Origin: an uncultured Azospirillum sp. | GTDB taxonomy: Bacteria; Pseudomonadota; Alphaproteobacteria; Azospirillales; Azospirillaceae | Reading direction: 5' to 3' | Assembly (NCBI RefSeq): GCF_946480385.1 | Contig: NZ_CAMLJP010000001.1 | Coordinates: 62,001 to 126,000 of the forward strand | DNA length: 64,000 bases | In this document: positions 1 to 8,484 of the stretch, piece after piece | How the letters are laid out: the number at the start of each line of letters is the position of its first letter | Position numbering within the stretch: position 1 is the first letter of the stretch | The notes under the pieces: model-generated | The model's input: only the letters and a program-made list of their open reading frames with translations | Told to the model about the DNA's origin: nothing | The model's database searches: none | Position numbers and translations under genes: made by a program

Positions 1-1380
1 CAAGGCCGCCGCCAGCCGGTCGAGCTTGCGCCGGGCGGCCAGCAGCCCCAGACCGTCGCGCACCAGCCCGGCGCCGTCATAAAGCGCGCTGCGCGCCTCC
101 GCCCCGATGGCGTCGAGCAGGATGCAGCTGACATCGGCGGCGACCGCCGGTGGACGGGGCAGGGCGAAGGGTGGCAGCGGCGCCAGTGGGCGCTCCGCAA
201 CGTCGCGGGCGACGCGGGCGCCGAACACCAGCGCCTCCAGCAGGGAGTTGCTGGCGAGGCGATTGGCGCCGTGGACGCCGGTGCAGGCGACCTCGCCGCA
301 GGCCCACAGCCCCTCCAGGCTGGTGCGTCCGTCGGCGTCGGTGACCACCCCGCCCATGTGGTAGTGGGCGGCGGGCGCCACCGGCATCGGCTCGGCGAAG
401 GGATCCAGCCCATGCTCGGCGCAGAGGGCCAGCACGGTGGGGAAGCCGTCGGGCTTGGCGGCCAGCGCCGGGCGCAGGTCGAGGAACACCGGCTCTCCCG
501 CCGCGACGCGTCGGCCGATGGCGCGGGCGACTACGTCGCGTGGCGCCAGCTCGGCCAACGGATGCTCGTCGGGCATGAAGCGGTGGCCGGCGTGGTCGAG
601 CAGGATGGCTCCGGCTCCGCGCAACGCCTCGGTCAGCAGCGGCACCGGGTCGGCATCGACGGCGAGTGCCGTGGGGTGGAACTGCACGAACTCCAGATCG
701 GCCAGCCGGGCGCCGGCTCTTGCTGCGATGGCGAGGCCGTCGCCGGTGGCCTCCGCCGGATTGGTGGTGCGGGCGAAGGTGGCGCCGATGCCGCCGGTCG
801 CCAGGATCACGCGGGGTGCGCGGTGCAGGACCCAACCTTCGGGATGGCAGGCCAGCAGGCCGCAGACCCGACCGTTGCGGAGGACGAGGTCGACGGCGAA
901 GGCATCGGTCTCCACCCGCACCGAGGGGGTGGCGCGCAGGCGCTCGCCCAGGGCGGTGACCAGGGTGCGGCCGGTGGCGTCGCCCCCGGCATGGACGATG
1001 CGGGCGGCGCCATGGGCGGCCTCGCGGCCGAGCAGCGGCGAGCCGTCGGGCGAGCGGTCGAAGGGCAGGCCATCGTCGAGCAGGCGGCGGACCAGGGCGG
1101 CGCCGTCGCGGGTCAGCAGGGCGGCCATCGCCACATCGACCAGCCCGGCCCCGGCCGCGACGGTATCGGCGGCATGGTCCTCCGGCCGGTCGTCGGGACC
1201 GACGGCGGCGGCGATCCCGCCCTGGGCGTAGAGGCTGGAGCCGCCGGGCAGGCCGGTGGTCTTGGTGATGAGGGTGACGGCGCGTGGGGCGAGTTGCAGG
1301 GCGGCGGTCATCCCGGCAAGGCCGGAGCCGACGACGATCACCTCGGCATCGCGGACATCGTAAGGCGTGCTGGAGGTCAT
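1..1380 (-). CDS. nadB: L-aspartate oxidase (C-terminus beyond window edge)
   Basis: The reverse strand is open from an ATG at 1380 to the window edge, about 460 codons; family members are usually 510-540 residues, so roughly the last 60-80 are missing. The N-terminus has a dinucleotide-binding GSGLAGM motif near residue 15, followed by the GLPGGSS and YAQGGIAAA blocks typical of the FAD-dependent succinate dehydrogenase/aspartate oxidase flavoprotein family. NadB oxidises L-aspartate to iminoaspartate, which NadA condenses with dihydroxyacetone phosphate to make quinolinate for NAD synthesis. It lies 54 bases downstream of nadA on the same strand and is probably cotranscribed; nadC often follows in this order but would lie outside the window. 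The family call is secure; the C-terminus cannot be judged. Confidence 0.93.
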   Translation of the reverse strand, partial: MTSSTPYDVRDAEVIVVGSGLAGMTAALQLAPRAVTLITKTTGLPGGSSLYAQGGIAAAVGPDDRPEDHAADTVAAGAGLVDVAMAALLTRDGAALVRRLLDDGLPFDRSPDGSPLLGREAAHGAARIVHAGGDATGRTLVTALGERLRATPSVRVETDAFAVDLVLRNGRVCGLLACHPEGWVLHRAPRVILATGGIGATFARTTNPAEATGDGLAIAARAGARLADLEFVQFHPTALAVDADPVPLLTEALRGAGAILLDHAGHRFMPDEHPLAELAPRDVVARAIGRRVAAGEPVFLDLRPALAAKPDGFPTVLALCAEHGLDPFAEPMPVAPAAHYHMGGVVTDADGRTSLEGLWACGEVACTGVHGANRLASNSLLEALVFGARVARDVAERPLAPLPPFALPRPPAVAADVSCILLDAIGAEARSALYDGAGLVRDGLGLLAARRKLDRLAAAL

Positions 1381-1398
1381 GAGGGGACTCCTGACTCT

Positions 1399-1421
1399 CC
1401 CTCTCCCGCCCCGGGAGAGGG
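1399..1421. repeat. Palindromic intergenic repeat, CCCTCTCCC/GGGAGAGGG type
   Basis: A 9-bp arm CCCTCTCCC and its exact complement GGGAGAGGG flank a GCCCC loop in the gap between nadA and nadB. The same arms recur at 19593-19615 and 33980-34002, so this is one copy of a dispersed REP-like family. A hairpin here could tune nadA versus nadB transcript levels, which is inference. Confidence 0.8.
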
Positions 1422-1434
1422 CTTTTCTATGCAC

Positions 1435-2448
1435 TCACTTCGGCTTCACCGCCAGCATGCGTTCCACCGAGCGGCGGGCGCGGGCGGCGAGGGCGTCTGG
1501 GATCTCGACCCGCGGCTCCAGGGTCTGCAGCGACTCCAGGATGCTCGACAGGGTCACCGTCTTCATGTGCGGGCACAGGTTGCAGGGCCGTACGAACTCC
1601 GTCTCGGGAGAGGCGGCGGCGACGTTGTCGCTCATCGAGCATTCGGTGACCATCAGCACCCGCGGCGGCTTCTCCGAGCCGACGAAGTCGATCATGCGGG
1701 CGGTGGAGCCGACGAAATCGGCGGCCTCCAGCACGTCAGGCGGGCATTCGGGGTGGGCGATCACGGTCAGCCGGTCGAAACGGCGGCGGAACTCCTCGAT
1801 CTCGGCGCCGGTGAAGCGCTCGTGCACCTCGCAATGGCCCTTCCAGGCGATGATCTCGACCTTGGTCTGGGTGGCGACGTATTTCGCCAGATATTCGTCA
1901 GGCAGGAAGATCACCCGGTCGACGCCCAACGATTCCACCACCTCCACCGCGTTGCCGGAGGTGCAGCAGATGTCGACCTCCGCCTTCACCTCGGCGGAGG
2001 TGTTGACGTAGGCGACCACCGGCACGCCGGGATGCGCCTCGCGCAGGAGCCGCACGTCGGCGGCGGTGATGCTGTCGGCCAGCGAACAGCCGGCGTTGCG
2101 GCTGGGGATCAGCACCGTCTTGGCCGGGTTCAGCAGCTTCGCCGTCTCCGCCATGAAATGCACGCCGGCCAGCACGATCACGTCGGCGTCGGTCTGCGTC
2201 GCCTTGGCGGCCAGCGCCAGGCTGTCGCCGACGATGTCGGCCACGCCGTGGAAGATCTCCGGCGTCTGGTAGTTGTGCGCCAGGATGACGGCGTTGCGTT
2301 CGCGCTTCAGCTCGTTGATGGCGTGGACCAGCGGCGCGTGGAAGGGCCATTCGATGGCTGGGACGACGCGCTTCATCCGCTCGTAGATCGGCGCGGTCGC
2401 CGCGGCGACGGCGGAGGTATAGGCGAGTTCGGCGACCTCGGGCATCAT
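1435..2448 (-). CDS. nadA: Quinolinate synthase A
   Basis: This 337-residue protein matches the NadA family over its full length. NadA condenses iminoaspartate and dihydroxyacetone phosphate to quinolinate in the cytoplasm, using a [4Fe-4S] cluster with an open iron site. Cysteines expected to bind the cluster are visible in NAGCSLAD, in ICCTSGNA and in the C-terminal CNLCPHMK block; the AHNYQTPEI segment near the N-terminus is also characteristic. Two ATG codons are adjacent at 2448 and 2445; a GGAG sequence just upstream fits either. It precedes nadB on the same strand. Upstream is a recognisable promoter overlapped by two palindromes, which suggests repression by a NAD-related regulator. 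Confidence 0.96.
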   Translation of the reverse strand: MMPEVAELAYTSAVAAATAPIYERMKRVVPAIEWPFHAPLVHAINELKRERNAVILAHNYQTPEIFHGVADIVGDSLALAAKATQTDADVIVLAGVHFMAETAKLLNPAKTVLIPSRNAGCSLADSITAADVRLLREAHPGVPVVAYVNTSAEVKAEVDICCTSGNAVEVVESLGVDRVIFLPDEYLAKYVATQTKVEIIAWKGHCEVHERFTGAEIEEFRRRFDRLTVIAHPECPPDVLEAADFVGSTARMIDFVGSEKPPRVLMVTECSMSDNVAAASPETEFVRPCNLCPHMKTVTLSSILESLQTLEPRVEIPDALAARARRSVERMLAVKPK

Positions 2449-2461
2449 GTGCTCCGCTCTA

Positions 2462-2507
2462 TGCTCGTTCGGAGCAAAACCATATGTGCTCGATTAGAGC
2501 ATATCAA
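2462..2507 (-). promoter_or_regulatory. nadA promoter with two TGCTC-N5-GAGCA operators
   Basis: Read on the reverse strand, TTGATA (2502-2507) and TATGGT (2479-2484) are separated by exactly 17 bases, a good sigma-70 promoter. A palindrome TGCTC-N5-GAGCA fills the spacer (2487-2501) and a second copy lies at 2462-2476 near the expected transcription start, 25 bases away centre to centre. A repressor bound there would block RNA polymerase. From memory, NadQ-type regulators (COG4111) control nad genes in alphaproteobacteria through similar palindromes; the assignment to NadQ is inference. Confidence 0.72.
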
Positions 2508-2615
2508 GCGGAAAAGATGGGGCGGAAACAATCCGGCGCGGGCAGCGTTGTGCGTGGCGTGGGCGGAGCCGGCAGCGCGGCTTCGTTCCGGTCAGCGCTG
2601 TCCGGAGAATTGCCG

Positions 2616-2804
2616 ATGAAAGCCTTCCTTGCCGCGCTCGTCGCCATCCTCGTTTTGGCGGGTGGCGCCTGGGCAATCCTGCCGGGCCTGTTCGCCCGCA
2701 GCGCCGACGAGACCTTCGCTTCGGTGGGCGCGCGGGTGGGGGAGGAGGCGTCGGTCGAGCATCGCAACTTCTCCGGCCGTCCGCAGACCGACCGTAAGGA
2801 GTGA
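2616..2804 (+). CDS. Small single-pass membrane protein, unknown function
   Basis: This 62-residue frame begins at ATG 2616 with a short positive N-terminus (MK) and a hydrophobic stretch of about 20 residues, followed by a polar C-terminal tail of about 40 residues. The hydrophobic part could be a signal anchor or an uncleaved signal peptide. I do not recognise the family. It sits divergent from nadA and upstream of the formate dehydrogenase genes, 138 bases before the chaperone gene, so it may or may not belong to that operon. An upstream in-frame start would add about 44 residues of low-complexity sequence and was not chosen. Confidence 0.5.
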   Translation: MKAFLAALVAILVLAGGAWAILPGLFARSADETFASVGARVGEEASVEHRNFSGRPQTDRKE

Positions 2805-2878
2805 TCCTTCCGCCGAAAAAAAGGATGACCCCGGCGGGATAGCCCCGACCGGGTAAGGCAACCTTTGGTCCTGCCGGG
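2804..2878 (+). other. Possible structured RNA upstream of the formate dehydrogenase operon
   Basis: A first hairpin pairs ATCCTT (2804-2809) with AAGGAT (2821-2826). A second pairs CCCGGC (2830-2835) with GCCGGG (2873-2878) and encloses an inner arm in which GACC (2847-2850) pairs with GGTC (2867-2870) and AAGG (2855-2858) with CCTT (2862-2865) around a CAA loop. No run of T follows, so it is not an intrinsic terminator. It could be a leader element controlling the operon whose first start codon is at 2943. I could not match it to a known riboswitch class. Confidence 0.35.
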
Positions 2879-2942
2879 CGTTGTCCATGTTCGGGCCAGT
2901 CATGGCTTTCGAAAAGGTTCCGGAGCGGCTTGCGGGAGTGTG

Positions 2943-3551
2943 ATGACGGTTCATGATCCGGAAAGCGGCGCGGATGGCTTGCGCGCCGACGTCTACCGGC
3001 TGCTGGCGTTGACGCTGGCCGCCCCGCCGGGCGCCGACCTGCTGGCGCTGCTGGGCGGCCTTGCCGGCGATTCGACGCCGATTGGCCGCACCTTCGACGA
3101 TCTGGCCACCCGCGCCCGCGCCACCGATCCCCAAGCGGCGGAGCGGGAATTCAACGCGCTGTTCATCGGCGTCGTCCAGGGCGAGCTGGTCCCCTACGCC
3201 TCCTACTACCGCACGGGCTTCCTCACCGACCGGCCGCTGTCGGCCCTGCGCGCCGACCTGCAGGCGCTGGGGCTGGAACGGGCGCCCGACGTGTCGGAGC
3301 CGGAGGACCACATCGCCGCCCTTTGCGACGTGATGGCCGTGCTGATCCGCGAGGGGGCCGACCCGGCGGTGCAGCGCCACATGCTGGACAGCCATCTGCT
3401 GCCCTGGGCCGACCGCTTCTTCCAGGATCTGGAAGGGGCCGAGGCGGCCGGCCTCTACCGCCCGGTCGGCACCATCGGCCGCCTGTTCCTGGAGATCGAG
3501 CAGGAAGCCCTCAACCGACAGACCGACCAGCTGGAGGAGGCCGACGCATGA
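2943..3551 (+). CDS. TorD/DmsD-family molecular chaperone for formate dehydrogenase
   Basis: The 202-residue protein is an all-helical TorD-like chaperone. It shows the family's EFNALFIG segment, the ELVPYASYYRTGF stretch and the later EPEDHIAALCDVMAVL motif, which resembles the conserved E-P-x-D-H motif. Such proteins bind the Tat signal of molybdopterin oxidoreductases and hold the apoenzyme in the cytoplasm until the cofactor is inserted. ATG 2943 was chosen because a GGGAG ribosome site lies just upstream; an earlier in-frame start adds 26 residues without family similarity. The stop codon overlaps the start of the next gene by four bases (ATGA), which implies translational coupling to the formate dehydrogenase genes. 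Confidence 0.88.
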   Translation: MTVHDPESGADGLRADVYRLLALTLAAPPGADLLALLGGLAGDSTPIGRTFDDLATRARATDPQAAEREFNALFIGVVQGELVPYASYYRTGFLTDRPLSALRADLQALGLERAPDVSEPEDHIAALCDVMAVLIREGADPAVQRHMLDSHLLPWADRFFQDLEGAEAAGLYRPVGTIGRLFLEIEQEALNRQTDQLEEADA

Positions 3552-3772
3552 AGACGCCGCGAGAACCCGCGCGCAATCCCCAGCCCGGAAATCCGCTGCA
3601 GCGCCGCGACATCCTGAAGACGCTGGGCCTCGGCGCCGCGGGTGCCGCCGCGGTCGCCGTGTTGCCGGCGGGCGAGGAGGCGCAGGCGGAGGAATCGCCG
3701 CAGGAGCAGGTGAAGACCCGCTACCGCGAAACCGAACACGTCAAGCGCTTCTACGCGCTGAACCGCCTGTAG
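3548..3772 (+). CDS. Small twin-arginine protein of formate dehydrogenase operons
   Basis: This 74-residue protein has the layout of the small 'formate dehydrogenase region TAT-targeted' family: a polar N-terminus, a twin-arginine segment QRRDILKTL near residue 20, an alanine-rich hydrophobic core, and a short charged tail ending in VKRFYALNRL. It overlaps the chaperone stop codon by four bases and ends 19 bases before the catalytic subunit gene. The family is found almost only beside membrane-linked formate dehydrogenases; a role in assembly or as a small periplasmic partner is plausible but not established from sequence. Confidence 0.85.
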   Translation: MKTPREPARNPQPGNPLQRRDILKTLGLGAAGAAAVAVLPAGEEAQAEESPQEQVKTRYRETEHVKRFYALNRL

Positions 3773-3791
3773 GGCGATCCGGAGGGTGTCC

Positions 3792-6698
3792 ATGCTGGTC
3801 AAACGCAGCTCGGCGAAAGCGGCAGGCGCAAAGCGGTCGGGACTGGTCGCCGCATTGGCCGACAGCCTGGAATCGGGCGTCAGCCGCCGTGGCTTCCTGC
3901 GCCGCTCCGGCCTTGCCGCGGGCGGCATCGCCGCCGTCGGGGCGCTGCCGGGCGCGATGATCCGCAAGGCGGAGGCCGGGCCGATCCTGCCGAACGTCGA
4001 GGTGGTGACACGCAAGAATGTCTGCACCCACTGCTCCGTCGGCTGCACGGTGATCGCGGAGGTGCAGAACGGCGTCTGGGTCGGGCAGGAGCCGGGCTGG
4101 GAAAGCCCGATCAACCAGGGCACCCACTGCGCCAAGGGTGCCTCGGTGCGCGAGTTGACCAAGGGCACCCGCAGGGTAAAATACCCGCTGAAGCTGGTCG
4201 ACGGCGTGTGGCAGCGGATCACCTGGGACCAGGCGATCGAGGAGATCGGCAACCAGCTGATGGAGATTCGGCAGGCGTCGGGGCCGGACGCGGTGTTCTG
4301 GCTGGGCTCGGCGAAATTCTCCAACGAGGGCGCCTATCTCTACCGCAAGCTGGCGGCCTTCTGGGGCACCAACAACGTCGACCATCAGGCGCGCATCTGC
4401 CATTCCACCACGGTCGCCGGCGTGGCGAACACGTGGGGCTACGGCGCCATGACCAACAGCTACAACGACATCCAGAACTCCAAGGCGCTGCTGATCGTCG
4501 GCGGCAATCCGGCGGAGGCGCATCCGGTGTCGATGCAGCACATGCTGCGCGGCAAGGAGCACAACCGCGCGCCCTTCATCGTCATCGACCCGCGCTTCAC
4601 CCGCACCGCCGCGCACGCCACCGAGTATGTCCGCATCCGTCCCGGCACCGACATCCCGATCGCCTGGGGCCTGCTGTGGCACATCTTCGAAAACGGCTGG
4701 GAGGACAAGGAGTATATCCGCCAGCGCGTCTACGGCATGGACGAGATCCGGGCCGAGGTGAAGAAGTGGACGCCCGAGGAGGTCGAGCGGGTGACCGGCG
4801 TCCCCGGCCCCCAGCTGCGCCGGGTGGCGGAGGTGATGGCGAAGAACAAGCCCAGCACGGTGATCTGGTGCATGGGCGTTACCCAGCACACGGTCGGCAC
4901 CGCCAACGTCCGCGCGCTGTCTATCCTGCAGCTGGCGCTGGGCAACATCGGTGTGGCCGGCGGCGGCGCCAACATCTATCGCGGCCACTGCAACGTGCAG
5001 GGCGCCACCGACTTCGGCCTCGACGTCAGCACGCTGCCCTCCTATTACGGGCTGGCCGAAGGGGCGTGGAAGCATTTCTCCCGCGCCTGGGACGTCGAAT
5101 ACGACTACATGAAGAGCCGGTTCGCCTCCAAGGAGCTGATGGAGACGAAGGGCATCCCGACCACGCGCTGGTTCGACGCGGTGCTGGCCAAGCCGGGCGA
5201 TATCGACCAGCCCAGCCCCCTGCGCGCCATGATGTGCTTCGGCCATGGCGGCAACACCGTCACCCGCATGCCGGACATGGTGAAGGGGCTGGAGAAGCTG
5301 AGTCTGCTGGTCATCGCCGACCCGCACCCGACCACCTTCGCCGCGATCAAGGAGCGGCGCAACGGCACCTACATCCTGCCGGCCTGCACCCAGTTCGAGA
5401 CCGACGGGTCGCGCACCTGCTCCAACCGCTCGATGCAGTGGGGGGAGAAGGTGGTGGAGCCGATCTTCGAATCGAAGGACGACTACACCATCATGTACAA
5501 GCTGGCGCGCAAGCTGGGCTTCGCCGACCAGATGTTCAAGCACATCACGGTCGAGGAAGACCGGCCGGTGCCCGAGGACATCCTGCGCGAGATGAACCGC
5601 AGCTGCCTGTCGATCGGCGCCACCGGCCAGTCGCCGGAACGGCTGAAGATGCACATGAAGCATCAGGCAGATTTCGACAAGATCAGCATGCGGGCATCCT
5701 CCGGCCCCTGCGCCGGCGACTACTACGGCCTGCCCTGGCCGGTCTGGGGGCATCCGGAGATCAAGCATCCGGGATCGGCGGTGCTCTACGACACCTCCAA
5801 GCATGTGATGGACGGCGGCGGCGTCTTCCGCGCCCGCTTCGGGGTGGAGCGCAACGGCGTCTCGCTGCTGGCCGACGGCTCCTATTCGAAGGGGTCGGAG
5901 ATCGAGGACGGCTATCCCGAATTCACCATGGCCGTGCTGAAGAAGCTGGGCTGGGACAAGGATCTGACGCCCGACGAGATGCGCGTCATCCAGGCGATCG
6001 GCGGCGACAACGTGGACAGCGTCAGCTGGCAGACCGACCTGTCGCTGGGCATCATCCGCGTCGCACTGAAGCATGGCTGCGTGCCGCACGGCAATGCCAA
6101 GGCGCGTGCCGTCGCCTGGAACCTGCCCGATCCGGTGCCGATCCATCGCGAGCCGATCTATTCCCCGCGCCCCGATCTGGTGAAGGCCTTCCCCGCCATC
6201 GAGGACAGGCGCGACTTCCGTCTGGTCCAGCTTGCCCGCTCGCTCCAGTTCAAGGTGGCGGACAGCGACCTGCGACAGCGCTTCCCGATGATCCTGACCT
6301 CCGGCCGGCTGGTCGAATATGAGGGCGGCGGCGAGGAAACCCGGTCCAATCCGTGGCTGGCCGAGCTGCAGCAGTCGATGTTCGCGGAGATCAACACCAA
6401 GGACGCCGAGACGCTGGGCATCCGCGACGGATCCTGGGTCTGGATCCATGGGCCGGAGGACGGCAGCAAGGCCAAGGTCAAGGCGCTGGTGACCGACCGC
6501 ATCGGCATCGGCACCGTGTTCCTGCCCTTCCACTTTTCCGGCTTCTGGCGTGGCGACAGTCTGCGCGGCAACTACCCGCCCAACACCGACCCGATCGTGC
6601 TGGGCGAGCCGGCCAACGGGGTGACGACCTACGGCTACGACCCCGTCACCTTCATGCAGGAAACCAAGGTCACCCTCTGCCGGGTCGAGCCGGCATGA
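3792..6698 (+). CDS. Formate dehydrogenase, molybdopterin catalytic subunit (Cys form)
   Basis: The 968-residue protein carries a Tat signal with SRRGFLRRSG near residue 33, then a [4Fe-4S] motif beginning CTHCSVGC, the molybdopterin oxidoreductase domain, and a C-terminal dinucleotide-binding domain. It is the periplasmic subunit that oxidises formate to carbon dioxide, like FdnG/FdoG. The metal ligand is a cysteine at residue 203 (codon 4398-4400) in the QARICHSTT motif, where the E. coli enzymes have selenocysteine. ATG 3792 was preferred over the in-frame GTG at 3786 because GGAGG at 3781-3785 is correctly spaced for it. The operon order (chaperone, Tat peptide, alpha, beta, gamma) supports a respiratory complex feeding electrons to quinone. 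Confidence 0.96.
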   Translation: MLVKRSSAKAAGAKRSGLVAALADSLESGVSRRGFLRRSGLAAGGIAAVGALPGAMIRKAEAGPILPNVEVVTRKNVCTHCSVGCTVIAEVQNGVWVGQEPGWESPINQGTHCAKGASVRELTKGTRRVKYPLKLVDGVWQRITWDQAIEEIGNQLMEIRQASGPDAVFWLGSAKFSNEGAYLYRKLAAFWGTNNVDHQARICHSTTVAGVANTWGYGAMTNSYNDIQNSKALLIVGGNPAEAHPVSMQHMLRGKEHNRAPFIVIDPRFTRTAAHATEYVRIRPGTDIPIAWGLLWHIFENGWEDKEYIRQRVYGMDEIRAEVKKWTPEEVERVTGVPGPQLRRVAEVMAKNKPSTVIWCMGVTQHTVGTANVRALSILQLALGNIGVAGGGANIYRGHCNVQGATDFGLDVSTLPSYYGLAEGAWKHFSRAWDVEYDYMKSRFASKELMETKGIPTTRWFDAVLAKPGDIDQPSPLRAMMCFGHGGNTVTRMPDMVKGLEKLSLLVIADPHPTTFAAIKERRNGTYILPACTQFETDGSRTCSNRSMQWGEKVVEPIFESKDDYTIMYKLARKLGFADQMFKHITVEEDRPVPEDILREMNRSCLSIGATGQSPERLKMHMKHQADFDKISMRASSGPCAGDYYGLPWPVWGHPEIKHPGSAVLYDTSKHVMDGGGVFRARFGVERNGVSLLADGSYSKGSEIEDGYPEFTMAVLKKLGWDKDLTPDEMRVIQAIGGDNVDSVSWQTDLSLGIIRVALKHGCVPHGNAKARAVAWNLPDPVPIHREPIYSPRPDLVKAFPAIEDRRDFRLVQLARSLQFKVADSDLRQRFPMILTSGRLVEYEGGGEETRSNPWLAELQQSMFAEINTKDAETLGIRDGSWVWIHGPEDGSKAKVKALVTDRIGIGTVFLPFHFSGFWRGDSLRGNYPPNTDPIVLGEPANGVTTYGYDPVTFMQETKVTLCRVEPA

Positions 6699-6718
6699 CG
6701 TGCGGGAGCTGATGAGAC

Positions 6719-7354
6719 ATGGCCCGGATGAAGTTCCTGTGCGATTCGGAACGCTGCATCGAATGCAACGCCTGCGTCACCGCCTGCAAGAACGAGCATG
6801 AGATCCCCTGGGGCATCAACCGCCGCCGGCTGGTCACGCTGAACGACGGCAAGCCCGGCGAGCGGTCGATCTCCATGGCCTGCATGCATTGCAACGACCC
6901 GCCCTGCGCCGCGGTGTGCCCGGTCGACTGCTTCCTGCAGACGGTGGACGGGGTGGTGCTGCACAGCAAGGACCTGTGCATCGGCTGCGGCTACTGCTTT
7001 TACGCCTGCCCGTTCGGCGCGCCGCAATACCCGCGCACCACCGACTTCGGCAGCCGCGGCAAGATGGACAAGTGCACCTTCTGCGCCGGCGGTCCCGAAC
7101 CGGACGGCAGCGTGGAGGAGTACCAGAAATACGGCGCCAACCGGCTGGCCGAGGGCAAGCTGCCGCTCTGTGCGGAGATGTGCTCCACCCGCGCGCTGAT
7201 GGCCGGCGACGGCGCCATCCTGGCCGACATCTATCAGGAAAGGTCGGTGCGGCGCGGCTACGGCTCCGGTGCGCCGGGCTGGTCCACCGCCTACGGCCGC
7301 AACGACCGCGGCTCCCCCTTCGCGCCCGGCGGGCCGGGGACGGGAGGGGCGTGA
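6719..7354 (+). CDS. Formate dehydrogenase iron-sulfur (beta) subunit
   Basis: The 211-residue protein has four cysteine clusters of the 4Fe-4S ferredoxin type: CIECNACVTAC near the N-terminus, CMHCNDPPCAAVC, CIGCGYCFYAC, and a final set made from CTFC and the CAEMC region. It carries electrons from the catalytic subunit to the cytochrome b subunit. It is shorter than E. coli FdnH (about 294 residues) and lacks the C-terminal membrane anchor of that protein, so membrane attachment probably depends on the gamma subunit. It has no signal peptide, which fits co-export with the Tat-targeted alpha subunit. It begins 20 bases after the alpha stop codon. Confidence 0.95.
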   Translation: MARMKFLCDSERCIECNACVTACKNEHEIPWGINRRRLVTLNDGKPGERSISMACMHCNDPPCAAVCPVDCFLQTVDGVVLHSKDLCIGCGYCFYACPFGAPQYPRTTDFGSRGKMDKCTFCAGGPEPDGSVEEYQKYGANRLAEGKLPLCAEMCSTRALMAGDGAILADIYQERSVRRGYGSGAPGWSTAYGRNDRGSPFAPGGPGTGGA

Positions 7355-7397
7355 GGAGTTTCCTCCCCCAGATGAGAGACCATACCGGGAGACCACC

Positions 7398-8399
7398 ATG
7401 CGCCCCCTGCACGCCCTGCTGCTGATCGCCCTGCTGGCCGTTCCTGGTCTGGCCGCTCCGACTTTCGCACAAGCGCAACTTACCCAGGTGCCCGGCCCCA
7501 ATTCGCCGACCACCAAGGAGCAGGTGCCGCTTTATGTCCCGCAGAACGACAAGGTCGTCGGCCGCGTCAGCATCCCGGACGAGAAGCTGGCGGTGCTGGT
7601 CCAGCCGGAAGGGCGGGAATGGCGGGAGTGGCGCACCCACACGCTGCGGCTGGCCATCGGCGGGCTGGCCATCGGCATGACGGTGGTGCTGGCGATCTTC
7701 TTCCTCTATCGCGGCACCATCCGCATCCATGGCGGCAAGGCGGGGCGGCTGGTGCTGCGCTTCAACGGACTGGACCGCTTCGCCCATTGGACGACGGCGG
7801 TCAGCTTCCTGACCATGGCGCTGACCGGCGTGATCCTGACCTTCGGCCGGCCGCTGCTGATCCCGCTGATCGGCCATCAGGCCTTCACGCCGCTGGCGGA
7901 ATATTCCAAGTCGATCCACAACTTCGTCAGCGTGCCCTTCATCGTCGGGCTGGTGATGATCGTCGCGCTGTGGCTGCGCGACAACATTCCGGAGAAGGCC
8001 GACTGGATTTGGATCAAGACGGCCGGCGGCCTCTTCTCCAAGGCCGGCGGCCACCATCCGGAGGCCGGGCGCTTCAATGCCGGGCAGAAGATGGTGTTCT
8101 GGAGCATCGTGCTGGGCGGCTCGGGCATGGCGGCCACCGGCTATCTGATGATGGTGCCCTTCGCCATCACCGGGATCGGCGGGATGCAGACCATCCACGT
8201 CATCCACGGGCTGCTGGCGGCGGCGCTGATCGCCGCGGTGATCGGTCACATCTACATCGGCACCATCGGCATGGAGGGCGCCTTCGACGCCATGGGCTCC
8301 GGCGACGTCGACGAGAACTGGGCGATGGAGCATCACCGCCGCTGGTACCAGGAACAGCTGCGCAAGGGCTATGTCGAAGGGCGCCAGCCGGCGGAGTGA
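7398..8399 (+). CDS. Formate dehydrogenase cytochrome b (gamma) subunit
   Basis: The 333-residue protein begins with a cleavable-looking signal peptide (hydrophobic core [15 protein letters not shown]), then a periplasmic segment of about 70 residues and four to five membrane helices of the FdnI/FdoI cytochrome b-556 type. Histidines in [17 protein letters not shown] and [20 protein letters not shown] fit two haem b sites. It passes electrons from the beta subunit to the quinone pool. The start ATG 7398 follows a GGGAG sequence; 43 bases separate it from the beta gene. The N-terminal periplasmic extension is longer than in E. coli FdnI and resembles the gamma subunits common in alpha- and betaproteobacteria. 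Confidence 0.93.
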   Translation: MRPLHALLLIALLAVPGLAAPTFAQAQLTQVPGPNSPTTKEQVPLYVPQNDKVVGRVSIPDEKLAVLVQPEGREWREWRTHTLRLAIGGLAIGMTVVLAIFFLYRGTIRIHGGKAGRLVLRFNGLDRFAHWTTAVSFLTMALTGVILTFGRPLLIPLIGHQAFTPLAEYSKSIHNFVSVPFIVGLVMIVALWLRDNIPEKADWIWIKTAGGLFSKAGGHHPEAGRFNAGQKMVFWSIVLGGSGMAATGYLMMVPFAITGIGGMQTIHVIHGLLAAALIAAVIGHIYIGTIGMEGAFDAMGSGDVDENWAMEHHRRWYQEQLRKGYVEGRQPAE

Positions 8400-8422
8400 G
8401 ACGCCCCGGAGATCCTGCCATT

Positions 8423-8447
8423 GGGTGGGACACGAACAATCCCACCC
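8423..8447 (+). terminator. Hairpin after the formate dehydrogenase operon (no T-run)
   Basis: An 8-bp perfect stem, GGGTGGGA with TCCCACCC, encloses a 9-base loop 24 bases after the gamma-subunit stop codon. It lacks the T-tract of an intrinsic terminator, so it may protect the 3' end or act with Rho. Confidence 0.35.
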
Positions 8448-8484
8448 CCGCACCGTCTCCTTCCATAGTACAATTTACCCTCCA

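Noticed and set aside
271..2619. Very long plus-strand open frame opposite nadB and nadA
   Set aside because: The translated sequence is low-complexity and matches no family, while the opposite strand encodes clear NadB and NadA. It is an effect of high GC content.
3741..6533. 930-codon reverse-strand frame opposite the formate dehydrogenase catalytic subunit
   Set aside because: It is a shadow of the real gene, rich in His, Gln and Arg-Gly, with no recognisable domain or ribosome site.
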